Assembly (NCBI GenBank): GCA_017433725.1
Contig: JAFRGQ010000005.1
Location: 62,001-126,000 of the forward strand
Direction: 5' to 3'
Origin: Lachnospiraceae bacterium
GTDB lineage: Bacteria > Bacillota > Clostridia > Lachnospirales > Lachnospiraceae
DNA: 64,000 nucleotides
A program made the position numbers and the translations under genes. Positions within the stretch are counted from its first letter, which is position 1. Each line of letters begins with the position of its first letter. Below are positions 53,578 to 60,807 of the stretch, in pieces. The notes below the pieces were generated by a model. It had not been told where the DNA came from. It saw only the letters and a program-made list of their open reading frames with translations, and ran no database searches.

Positions 53578-54699
53578 TCAGTCTTTCTCAATTACGCCAT
53601 ACTCATCGAGTTTTGTAAGCAGATTATCCAGATCCTTTGCCGCAACACTCTCCTCCACCTCATATTCATCGAGGATAGCAGTGAGAAGATCATCTCTGGA
53701 AACAGGCGCCTGCATCTTTTCCCATATAAAAGCAGCCACACCACTCAGCAGGACCGTCCCCTTGAATTTTCCGATATTTTCGTCAGTCGGCATCAGAATC
53801 TGCTCACCTGCAATATTTCTCAATACAAAACCATCTTTAGCCTTCATATCAGTTTTCTCCTTTTTATAGTCTCCTATTTCCAGTGCTTTTCTGAGTTCTA
53901 CAGCTGATTCCGGATCGGGTCCGGAAAAACCTCTCAGAATCTTAGCACGTGAAGCCAGCTTCGCAATATTTGCCATCTGGATGACCGCCGTTTCGGTATC
54001 CCACATGGGGATAAAGCACTCCTGATACAAAAGTCTCCGCTTCTGTTCATGGCTCATCTCCCTGATATAATTCGATTTTTCCGACCGCCGGACCTCAATT
54101 ATGGTATTAAGCGGATAATGCACGTTTCGGAAACACTTTTCTTTTCCGTCCCACGGCACGCCATATACCTCCAGATTCCTTACATTTATCAGAGGCCTGT
54201 CTCCGCTTATCAGTTCTGCTCCGAACGCTTCTTTCCATGCTTCTGCTCTGGTAGATTTTCCTGTGCCGGACGGTCCGCTGAACGCTATGGCCTGCTCTTC
54301 CAGCTGTATACAGGCAGAATGCAGAGAGACATATCCGTGTCGAACCAGCAGACATTCCAGAGCCATACGGATCAGAACCTCTTCCAAAGAATACGGTTCA
54401 TCAAATCCTATATCTTCCGTTGCTTGTTCCGAATATGTTCTTTGACCAACCAATTTCAGATACTTATAGTCATCACTAACCACAAGACCCATCTGATCGT
54501 CGAAGACGGCATGATAGAACCATCCCCCGTCGATCTTATGCTGTATTATATAACTCGACCTTACCTCTATTCCCTGCGGGGCTTCTTCCTTCGAGATGAC
54601 CAGAGAGACATCCGCAGGCTTTGGCTCTGTCTTAAAATTTTCAAATGACGGAAGGACGATTTCAGATTCAAATACTATGTCTGCAATTTGATAATACAA
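53578..54699 (-). CDS. HPr-kinase-like protein fused to a PqqD (RRE-type) domain
   Basis: A 373-aa two-domain protein. Residues about 115-280 form an HprK-like P-loop kinase: VSLHSACI, AFSGPSGTGKST (Walker A), ISGDRPLI and YGVPWDGKEKCF. Residues about 283-373 are a PqqD-type winged helix (GFVLRNIAGEQILMP ... TVLLSGVAAFIWEKM ... ILDEYEV). PqqD domains bind RiPP leader peptides, and HprK-like kinases phosphorylate some lasso precursors. The start is taken as TTG at 54699 because AGGGAGGAG lies eight bases upstream; the in-frame ATG at 54750 has no ribosome site. Confidence 0.85.
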   Translation of the reverse strand: MYYQIADIVFESEIVLPSFENFKTEPKPADVSLVISKEEAPQGIEVRSSYIIQHKIDGGWFYHAVFDDQMGLVVSDDYKYLKLVGQRTYSEQATEDIGFDEPYSLEEVLIRMALECLLVRHGYVSLHSACIQLEEQAIAFSGPSGTGKSTRAEAWKEAFGAELISGDRPLINVRNLEVYGVPWDGKEKCFRNVHYPLNTIIEVRRSEKSNYIREMSHEQKRRLLYQECFIPMWDTETAVIQMANIAKLASRAKILRGFSGPDPESAVELRKALEIGDYKKEKTDMKAKDGFVLRNIAGEQILMPTDENIGKFKGTVLLSGVAAFIWEKMQAPVSRDDLLTAILDEYEVEESVAAKDLDNLLTKLDEYGVIEKD

Positions 54700-54786
54700 C
54701 GCGCTTTTCTCCTCCCTGTCAACAGCCGTATTTTGGCATAGCCTGCTCATTACCGGGCTGCAAAACCCATTCTATCGAAACTAAAG

Positions 54787-54818
54787 AAGGGCACCTCAAC
54801 CGCAGTTCAAGTGCCCTT
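54787..54818 (-). terminator. Hairpin after the RiPP precursor gene, partial terminator
   Basis: AAGGGCAC (54787-54794) and GTGCCCTT (54811-54818) pair, with further TGAAC/GGTT pairing inside. On the reverse strand it is followed by CTTTAGTTT, a weak T-rich tail. It lies 14 bp after the precursor stop and about 90 bp before the kinase gene, so it could limit read-through and keep precursor mRNA in excess. Confidence 0.65.
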
Positions 54819-54832
54819 TGTTTTCAATATGC

Positions 54833-55006
54833 TTAGTTCTTGTCCGGATTGCAGCCGTGTGAACTGCCATGATAAGTAACTACTCTTCCGCAACCTCTGC
54901 CGTTGCCCCAGTCACCGTGATCCTTGCCGCCTGCCGAAGCGACTACAGACTTTGAATAATCAAAATTAAGACGATCTGCATCTGGCGTTGAATATTCTTT
55001 TTTCAT
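54833..55006 (-). CDS. RiPP precursor peptide candidate (57 aa)
   Basis: A short ORF from ATG 55006 to TAA 54833, with AAGGAGG five bases before the start. The N-terminal part (1-27) starts MKKEYSTPDADRLNF and contains a YxxP motif (Y5-P8) like those bound by RRE domains in lasso leaders; it ends VVASAGG. The C-terminal part (28-57) is Gly-rich: nine Gly, four His (30, 46, 50 plus none in the tail; three certain), one Trp (W33), Cys39, Cys52, and segments KDHGDWGNGRGCG and VTYHGSSHGCNPDKN. It has its own promoter and lies between the radical SAM gene and the HprK-PqqD gene. Cleavage after GG27 is possible but unproven. Confidence 0.8.
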   Translation of the reverse strand: MKKEYSTPDADRLNFDYSKSVVASAGGKDHGDWGNGRGCGRVVTYHGSSHGCNPDKN

Positions 55007-55056
55007 TGTTGCCTCCTTATATCAATATCAATCCTTCTATCTTTGTTATCTAACAC

Positions 55057-55085
55057 ATATTATCACAAAGAAAATCCTTCTACAA
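55057..55085 (-). promoter_or_regulatory. Promoter of the precursor peptide gene
   Basis: On the reverse strand TTGTAG (55085-55080), exactly 17 bp and TAATAT (55062-55057) lie 51 bp before the precursor ATG; an overlapping TGTGATAAT extended -10 is also possible. This allows precursor expression independent of the radical SAM gene. Confidence 0.55.
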
Positions 55086-55111
55086 CTCAATTTTTATACT
55101 TTTTATTCTTC

Positions 55112-55180
55112 ATCGCAGACATGCGCAGTGGAAGGCGCCTTGTCGCCGCATGTCGCGTCAAGAACGCCGAGGCGTTCATG
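55112..55180. repeat. Repeat family B, full copy (B2)
   Basis: Contains GGAAGGCGCCTTGTCGCCGC and AAGAACGCCGAGGCGTTC, as in B1 (13791-13862), with an additional GACATGCG/CGCATGTC-type pairing on the reverse strand. It directly follows the radical SAM stop codon and overlaps its last bases, as B1 directly follows the dehydrogenase/amylase gene. Confidence 0.7.
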
Positions 55181-56324
55181 AATTGCATTCTTCGATTTCA
55201 CGTATACCATGCTTAACCAGAAACCTTGCCCGTTCACAGATCTTAGTCGGACGTTCTCCGAGAATTGCATACTGCGTCATATTTGCAGGACAGTTATCAC
55301 ACACTTCGTAATAAGAGCATCCATCACATTCCGCCACTCGCGGCCAATTATTGCAGGCGGTATTGATCTTCTGCCATGCAGCCTCAAGTCCCTCCTTGAG
55401 CGGCAGCATTTCAACCTCCGTCAGTCGGTTGCAGGGATACATTTTACCGTCCCAGGTTATTACGAAACCCGATCGACCTCCGCCGCATTGAACCCCGCGT
55501 TTTGTGCGGTCAGTCGATCCGCCACCCGGGGGCGGGAGCAGTTCGTCGGGTACCTCTCTCCAAGTTTGCCCTTCCATCTCCTGAAGTGCGCGGTAAATAT
55601 GAACATATTCTTCCGCAGTCAAATCAAAATCAATTCCGCTTCTGCCGGTATCTTCCCTCGGATCGAACAGTTCTGTATTAATTCTTACATCCCGACATAA
55701 ACTCTTTGCCAGCCTGACGGTATCTGTCATCGAATCTCTCAGAAAAACATTGGGCGTTATCGCTATCCGGAGCGGCAGTCCGGCCTCGAAAACTCTTCTG
55801 ATATTCTTCAAAACCTTATCAAAGACCTTTCGTCCGGTGACCTTTTCATAGGATTCGTCATCATTACCGTACAGTGTGATCTGAATACCGGCAGGCATAT
55901 GCTTTTTGAAAAAACCGATCCATTTCTCATCGAGCAACTCACCGTTCGTCAGGACATTGACCTCACACCCGAGGCTGTGAAGATACAGAAACAATTCCTC
56001 AAATCCCGGATATAGCAGACATTCGCCGCCGGTCAGTGTCGCCTGATACATGCCCAGTTCATATGCCTGACGGATCAGATCTTTCCACTGTTCCGTCTTT
56101 AACGGAACGCGGCCGCGCATTTGCTCCGTTGATAAATGCGTATAGCACATCTTGCAGTCAAAATTACATAGCGGAGTGAGTTCAAATTGTCCGTGAATCG
56201 GAACTCCCTTTATGCGTGCCCTCTGCTCCAGATACTCGGCAAAGTCATCAAAGGTACTCTCCTTCCCTCCACTCTTCTTTCTCAGATTATCCAGGAACTC
56301 CAGTCCGTTTTTTGGGTTTTCCAT
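55176..56324 (-). CDS. Radical SAM/SPASM peptide maturase
   Basis: A 382-aa enzyme. The radical SAM cluster motif is CNFDCKMC (C53, C57, C60), followed by TLTGGECLLYPGF. The C-terminal SPASM domain has several Cys, including those in MYPCNRL, CDGCSYYEVCDNCPANM and KICERARF, to bind auxiliary Fe-S clusters. Such enzymes make thioether, C-C or epimerised residues in RiPPs. It has no N-terminal RRE of its own, which fits a separate PqqD domain on the neighbouring kinase. GAGGCGA precedes the ATG. It is the nearest upstream gene to the precursor. Confidence 0.88.
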   Translation of the reverse strand: MENPKNGLEFLDNLRKKSGGKESTFDDFAEYLEQRARIKGVPIHGQFELTPLCNFDCKMCYTHLSTEQMRGRVPLKTEQWKDLIRQAYELGMYQATLTGGECLLYPGFEELFLYLHSLGCEVNVLTNGELLDEKWIGFFKKHMPAGIQITLYGNDDESYEKVTGRKVFDKVLKNIRRVFEAGLPLRIAITPNVFLRDSMTDTVRLAKSLCRDVRINTELFDPREDTGRSGIDFDLTAEEYVHIYRALQEMEGQTWREVPDELLPPPGGGSTDRTKRGVQCGGGRSGFVITWDGKMYPCNRLTEVEMLPLKEGLEAAWQKINTACNNWPRVAECDGCSYYEVCDNCPANMTQYAILGERPTKICERARFLVKHGIREIEECNS

Positions 56325-56347
56325 AAATTATCGCCTCTTTCCAATCT

Positions 56348-56393
56348 ATGAAGACGAGTGTCATCTTGCACGAGTATTGCGCAATGAAGAATG
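56348..56393. repeat. Repeat family A, copy A4 (internal deletion)
   Basis: ATGAAGACGAGTGTCATCTT joins directly to GCACGAGTATTGCGCAATGA, so the CGCGTATCATAGACTCACGT block seen in A1/A3 is missing. It lies between the PlsC-like and radical SAM genes. Confidence 0.55.
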
Positions 56394-56396
56394 CTC

Positions 56397-57161
56397 TTAT
56401 CCTGCTATTCTCTCATCCTCAGTGATATTTTCCCTCCGCTTCAGAAGCATCTCATATATCTTCTCCCTCGTATAAGCCCCAAGGCGCTTCCTCTCCTCTT
56501 TTCCGAGCTCCTCCGGAATGATTGCTTTCCCGTACTCTACCGTCACATGCCTCCGCTTAACACGCGGATAGTTTTTTTCAAATATATCCGCCGATCCGGT
56601 TATTGCGATCGGTACGATCTTGCAACCGCTTCGCCTGGCTACATTGAAACTGCCTTCATGAAAAGGCAGCATATCCAACTCGCTCTCACCCTGGCTGAAT
56701 GTCCCCTCCGGGAAAATGCACATTGAGATACCCGCTTTTACATTTTCGGTAGCCTCATTTATCGTGGCGACGCCCTGTCTGAGATTTGCCCTGTCAAGAA
56801 AGAGGCAGTGGAGACGTCTCATCCATATGGAGAGCAGGGGAACCCGCGCCATCTCGATCTTGGCGACGATTCCCGTCACATCCGGAAACAGGCTGTAATT
56901 AATGACAGTGTCAAAGATGCTGTTGTGGTTGCAGATGTAAAGCACCGCCTCATGTTCCGGTATGTTCTCCCTGCCGATCACGGTGAGTCCGGTACCGGCG
57001 AGAAACAGAATTATCTTGAAGATGCCCTGCACCATGCGGAGGGATACAATGTCGCTGAATCGGGGGTATTTCCTGCCGATCAGCCACAGGATTCCGAGCA
57101 TCGGAATGAACACTATTAAATAGAGGATTACCGCTAACAGACAGAGGATAGTTCGAAGCAT
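56397..57161 (-). CDS. plsC: 1-acyl-sn-glycerol-3-phosphate acyltransferase (PlsC-like)
   Basis: A 254-aa membrane-bound acyltransferase. An N-terminal TM helix pair is followed by ICNHNSIFDTVIN (HX4D catalytic motif), ARVPLLSIWMRR, and IFPEGTFSQGESEL (acceptor-binding FPEGT). It makes phosphatidic acid from lysophosphatidate. The role is housekeeping and unrelated to the RiPP genes downstream. AAAGGAAAG precedes the ATG. Confidence 0.9.
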   Translation of the reverse strand: MLRTILCLLAVILYLIVFIPMLGILWLIGRKYPRFSDIVSLRMVQGIFKIILFLAGTGLTVIGRENIPEHEAVLYICNHNSIFDTVINYSLFPDVTGIVAKIEMARVPLLSIWMRRLHCLFLDRANLRQGVATINEATENVKAGISMCIFPEGTFSQGESELDMLPFHEGSFNVARRSGCKIVPIAITGSADIFEKNYPRVKRRHVTVEYGKAIIPEELGKEERKRLGAYTREKIYEMLLKRRENITEDERIAG

Positions 57162-57325
57162 AGAACGCGCTTTCCTTTCGGAATAATGATACCGAATTAA
57201 CCGTTCGGCATCTTAATCATGAAAAAATTGTATCACACCCCTGATTATTATTCTATGTATGACTCAAAAAATACTCTGTCAGGTGGCCTCTCACGCGAAA
57301 AGAACCGTTCTCACGGTGTTTTATA

Positions 57326-57334
57326 TGGTATACT
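57326..57334 (+). promoter_or_regulatory. Extended -10 promoter of the zinc-ribbon trio
   Basis: TGG-TATACT (57326-57334) lies 48 bp before the ATG at 57383. A TTCTCA 15 bp upstream could act as a weak -35. Confidence 0.45.
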
Positions 57335-57382
57335 GTTTGCATGCGGTAAATGCTTTACATTTCATTTTTCGGAGGTCATCTC

Positions 57383-58159
57383 ATGTACTGTGCAAACTGC
57401 GGAGCAGAAATAACCGAAAAAGATGCATACTGTCCCTACTGCGGCGTAATGAACGCCCGTGCCGCCGAGCGGGAATATATGGAAAAGCTGGAAGATATCC
57501 GGGAGGATACGGAAAGACTGGGAGAAGAGTCGGGCAAGGAGAGCCGACGGGGTATGAGGACCGCCGGCAAGAAGGCTTTGAAGATATTTGCGATCGTCGC
57601 AATCATTATCCTGGGCCTCACATCCGTTTTCATATATCTGGAGACCGGTTTCCTGCGCGGTGACGCTAAGACAGCAAGAGCGGAAGCGGCCTTTAAGGAA
57701 AAGTATTTTCCGAAGCTCGACGAATACTACGCCGCCGGGGATGATGATGCAACTGCGGCATATTTACAGGAAATCGGTTCTCAGGATGGCGCCGCTGTCT
57801 TAAGCGGCTGGAAGCACTATATGTATATGAAATACTATATGGATTACGCAAATGTCTGCGGGGTCCGTAACAGGGAGCTCGATGATGATTTCCGGAAATA
57901 CGACTACGAGCTTGTTTTATACGATGGTATTCAGCTGATCTATGAGACGGACATCGTCGGATATCAGGGTATGACGGCGGCGGAAAAAGAGAAGGTACGG
58001 GGATATCAGAGAGAAGCCGAAGAAATATTTGAAGAGTACTTTTCTCTCAGCAAATCCGACCTCGACAAAATCCACGAATCATCCATAGACGAAGGGAATT
58101 ATCTCTACAGATCCAAAATCAGAGAATGGGCTGCCAAGACGGGAGGTGAAAACAAATGA
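57383..58159 (+). CDS. Zinc-ribbon membrane protein, first of a coupled trio
   Basis: A 258-aa protein. The N-terminus is a zinc ribbon (MYCANCG ... YCPYCGV). A charged linker (about 25-65) precedes a single TM helix (about 66-90, IFAIVAIIILGLTSVFIYL), and the remaining 165 residues are a helical, acidic domain that should face outside. GGAGGTCATCTC precedes the ATG; the in-frame ATG at 57350 lies within the promoter leader. The stop overlaps the next start. No known function; zinc-ribbon/TM proteins of this type are common in Clostridia as hypothetical proteins. Confidence 0.78.
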   Translation: MYCANCGAEITEKDAYCPYCGVMNARAAEREYMEKLEDIREDTERLGEESGKESRRGMRTAGKKALKIFAIVAIIILGLTSVFIYLETGFLRGDAKTARAEAAFKEKYFPKLDEYYAAGDDDATAAYLQEIGSQDGAAVLSGWKHYMYMKYYMDYANVCGVRNRELDDDFRKYDYELVLYDGIQLIYETDIVGYQGMTAAEKEKVRGYQREAEEIFEEYFSLSKSDLDKIHESSIDEGNYLYRSKIREWAAKTGGENK

Positions 58160-59001
58160 AATGTCCACACTGCGGTGCGCCGCTTAAGATGGAAGACAAA
58201 TTCTGCACTTATTGCGGTGCTCCGAACACACTGGCCATGCAGCATCAGGCTGATATGGAACACTATGAGCGGGAATTTACCGAAACACAGGAGGAAGTGC
58301 TCACCAAGAGCAGGAAAGCAGGTCACCTGACCGGCTATCTGGTCGTTCTCATCGTCATGATCGTCCTCAATATTGTGGCCGCCTTTTTCAGCAGCAACGC
58401 CTGGAACTTCAAATACGAGCGAAGGCGGGTTGAAGCTGCCAAACAGGCGCATGTGCACAGGGCGGCTCTTGATAAGATGATCGAGGAGCAGGATTATATC
58501 GCCATGCGTACTTATTACTATAACAACAGGCTTTCGGGCGTTGACGCTTTCCGCGAATATGAAGCGGTAATGAAGTATGCCGGCAGCCTTGGCGATATCT
58601 ACATGTACCTCTGCAATACCGACAGATTCGGTTATTGGAAATCGGAAAAGAGTCTGGAAAATACGATCACGTCCATGTCTTCCGATATCATTTCTCTGTA
58701 TGAGAATCCTCTCAGCAGTTACTACGATGAAGAATCTGTCACGGAAGAAAAGCTCGCAGTTATCGAGGACATCAGGAATCAGGCCGAAGCCTTGCTTGTA
58801 ACATACAGCGGATTCACGAGCGAAGAAGCGCAGGAACTGAAAAACATGTCGAAATCACGCATCGAGGATACGCTCAGAGAACATCTGACAGCTATACGTA
58901 CGGAACGTGAGGCTGAGGAATCTGCCGCAGAAGCCGCACTGGATGAGAGTTTCTCCTTAAAAGAATTTTATGAGGAATACTTTGGAGGTGACGACGTATG
59001 A
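58156..59001 (+). CDS. Zinc-ribbon membrane protein, second of the trio
   Basis: A 281-aa protein with the same layout as its neighbour: zinc ribbon KCPHCGAPL ... FCTYCGAPN, a charged stretch, one TM helix (about residues 58-80, GYLVVLIVMIVLNIVAAFF), then a helical domain with Tyr- and Glu-rich segments. It overlaps the upstream stop by four bases (ATGA) and the downstream start likewise, so the three proteins are made in fixed ratio and may form one complex (inference). Confidence 0.78.
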   Translation: MKCPHCGAPLKMEDKFCTYCGAPNTLAMQHQADMEHYEREFTETQEEVLTKSRKAGHLTGYLVVLIVMIVLNIVAAFFSSNAWNFKYERRRVEAAKQAHVHRAALDKMIEEQDYIAMRTYYYNNRLSGVDAFREYEAVMKYAGSLGDIYMYLCNTDRFGYWKSEKSLENTITSMSSDIISLYENPLSSYYDEESVTEEKLAVIEDIRNQAEALLVTYSGFTSEEAQELKNMSKSRIEDTLREHLTAIRTEREAEESAAEAALDESFSLKEFYEEYFGGDDV

Positions 59002-59423
59002 AAAGACGGAAGAAAAAAAGAATCAGTGCCGGCGGCATCTTCTTCACGATAATTATCGTCTTTCTCTCCTTGATTCTGGTCGGTCAGGGAATTTATATTA
59101 TGTCGGAAATGAAAGATAGCGACAGGCTTTACTACGCGGATGAGGACGACTATATCCGCAGCGTAACGTATGAGGACTATTACCGGATCTTAAGCGATGC
59201 GATCGATGACTGCTATCCGGATACAAAACATACAGAGACGGAGAAAGAGATCCGTGCACTCGGATATTATTACGAGGCGGCTACACTCTACAAGGCCTAT
59301 ACTACGGCAGGCGATCAAACATCAGCGGAAAAGCAGCATGCACGCATGGAACGCTTCCGCTCGGAAGCCGGGAGCTACGCTGACGAAGCAACAAGGATCG
59401 ACGAGCTTTTAGAGATCAGTTAA
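58998..59423 (+). CDS. Small single-pass membrane protein, third of the trio
   Basis: A 141-aa protein. It has a basic N-terminus (KRRKKKRISAGG), one TM helix (IFFTIIIVFLSLILVGQGIYI) and a short helical outer domain. There is no zinc ribbon. Translation is coupled to the preceding gene by an ATGA overlap. The outer domain resembles those of the two larger partners in composition, so the three may be paralogues that differ by loss of the ribbon. Confidence 0.75.
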   Translation: MKRRKKKRISAGGIFFTIIIVFLSLILVGQGIYIMSEMKDSDRLYYADEDDYIRSVTYEDYYRILSDAIDDCYPDTKHTETEKEIRALGYYYEAATLYKAYTTAGDQTSAEKQHARMERFRSEAGSYADEATRIDELLEIS

Positions 59424-59487
59424 GGAATATTGACATCAATGCCGGAACTTTTGCAATCAACGCCCCTGTTATTCAACTTTTTTAATC

Positions 59488-59545
59488 TCTGACGCAGAAT
59501 TCTCGTGACTTAAGTCGCGAGATGAATGCGCAAAATGAAACTTGT
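59488..59545. repeat. Repeat family A, divergent copy A5
   Basis: CTCTGACGCAGAATTCTCGT matches the left end of A1 (3582-3601) with one substitution, followed by a diverged middle part. It lies in the gap before the aldo/keto reductase gene. Confidence 0.45.
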
Positions 59546-59569
59546 CTCTGACATGGGATACAAACCCGC

Positions 59570-59594
59570 GGCAAGAACGCCGAGGCGTTCTTGA
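59570..59594. repeat. Repeat family B, half copy (B3)
   Basis: Only the AAGAACGCC-GA-GGCGTTCTT palindrome of B1/B2 is present, 20 bp before the aldo/keto reductase start. The GGCGCC half is missing. Confidence 0.6.
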
Positions 59595-59612
59595 TAGAAA
59601 TGAGGTACCTTT

Positions 59613-60791
59613 ATGCAGTACAGGAAAGACCGCTACGGAAACAAGATCTCCGTCCTTGGCTACGGATGCATGCGTTTCCCGCAAAAAAACGGATCCATCG
59701 ATTACGAGAAAACAAAGGCCCAGATCAAGCTTGCGATCGACCACGGCGTTAACTACTTTGATACAGCATATATTTATCCCGGAAGTGAGGAAACTGTAGG
59801 CAAAATCATGGAGGAGCTCGGCGTCCGAAAGGACATCTACATTGCCACCAAGCTCCCGCAATATATGGTGCGCACAAGCGCCGCTATTGACAAGTATTTT
59901 AACGAGGAGCTGAAAAGGCTTCGCACTGACTATATCGATTATTACCTTATGCATATGATGACCGATGTGAGCCAGTGGGAAAATCTTGACAATCTCGGCA
60001 TCCGCCAATGGATCGACGACCAGAAAGCGGCCGGACGAATTCACAATATCGGGTTCTCTTTCCACGGAACGACTGATATGTTCCTGAAGATTCTTGATGT
60101 ATATGACTGGGATTTCTGCCAGATCCAGTATAATTACCTGGATGAACACACACAGGCAGGCAGAGCAGGTCTCGAGGCTGCAGAAGCGAAAGGCATCCCG
60201 GTCATCATTATGGAACCCCTGCGCGGCGGTAAGCTGGTAGATCTGCTTCCCGATAAAGCCAAAAAGCTCATTGCAGAAAATGAGCGCGGCTGGTCTCCCG
60301 CTGAGTGGGCTTTCCGCTGGCTCTGGAACCAGACCGGCGTCACATGCGTGCTCTCCGGCATGAATACCAAGAAGATGATTGCCGAAAATATCAGGGCTGC
60401 TTCCAGAATGCGTCCCGGCATGCTGACGGAGGAAGATCAGGCCTTCCTCGGACAGATCTGCGATATCATCCGTGAGCGCACTAAGGTAGGCTGTACGGGC
60501 TGCCGCTATTGCCAGCCATGTCCGAAGGGTGTGGACATCCCGGCACTTTTCAGATGTTACAACGCAATGTATGCCGAGAACAAAGCCACCGGCCACAAAG
60601 AATACATGCAGACTGTAGCTCTCAGAAGAGAACCGGCGTTTGCAACACAGTGCGTGCGCTGCGGAAAGTGCGAGAAAGTATGTCCGCAGGGACTCAAGGT
60701 CATGGACCTCATTCAGGAAGCGGACCGCGCGGTCAGACCTTTGTATCTTCGTATCGGCTATGCTGCAGCTCGCAAATTCATGTTCAGATAG
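59613..60791 (+). CDS. Aldo/keto reductase with C-terminal ferredoxin-type clusters
   Basis: A 392-aa protein. The N-terminal 280 residues are an AKR barrel: SVLGYGCMRFP, VNYFDTAYIYPGSEE (catalytic Asp/Tyr region), and the Lys in IATKLP. The C-terminal part has Cys motifs TGCRYCQPCPKGVDIP and CVRCGKCEKVCPQG for one or two [4Fe-4S] clusters. Such fusions may take electrons from ferredoxin rather than NADPH. GAGGTACCTTT precedes the ATG. It is 16 bp upstream of nrdG and probably co-transcribed with it. Confidence 0.9.
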   Translation: MQYRKDRYGNKISVLGYGCMRFPQKNGSIDYEKTKAQIKLAIDHGVNYFDTAYIYPGSEETVGKIMEELGVRKDIYIATKLPQYMVRTSAAIDKYFNEELKRLRTDYIDYYLMHMMTDVSQWENLDNLGIRQWIDDQKAAGRIHNIGFSFHGTTDMFLKILDVYDWDFCQIQYNYLDEHTQAGRAGLEAAEAKGIPVIIMEPLRGGKLVDLLPDKAKKLIAENERGWSPAEWAFRWLWNQTGVTCVLSGMNTKKMIAENIRAASRMRPGMLTEEDQAFLGQICDIIRERTKVGCTGCRYCQPCPKGVDIPALFRCYNAMYAENKATGHKEYMQTVALRREPAFATQCVRCGKCEKVCPQGLKVMDLIQEADRAVRPLYLRIGYAAARKFMFR

Positions 60792-60807
60792 TAAGAAAGG
60801 ATTTCCC

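Noticed and set aside
51185-56324. Lasso peptide or lanthipeptide cluster
   Set aside because: HprK-like kinase, PqqD domain and YxxP leader recall lasso systems, but no asparagine-synthetase-like cyclase, transglutaminase-like B2 protein or LanBCM enzyme is present.
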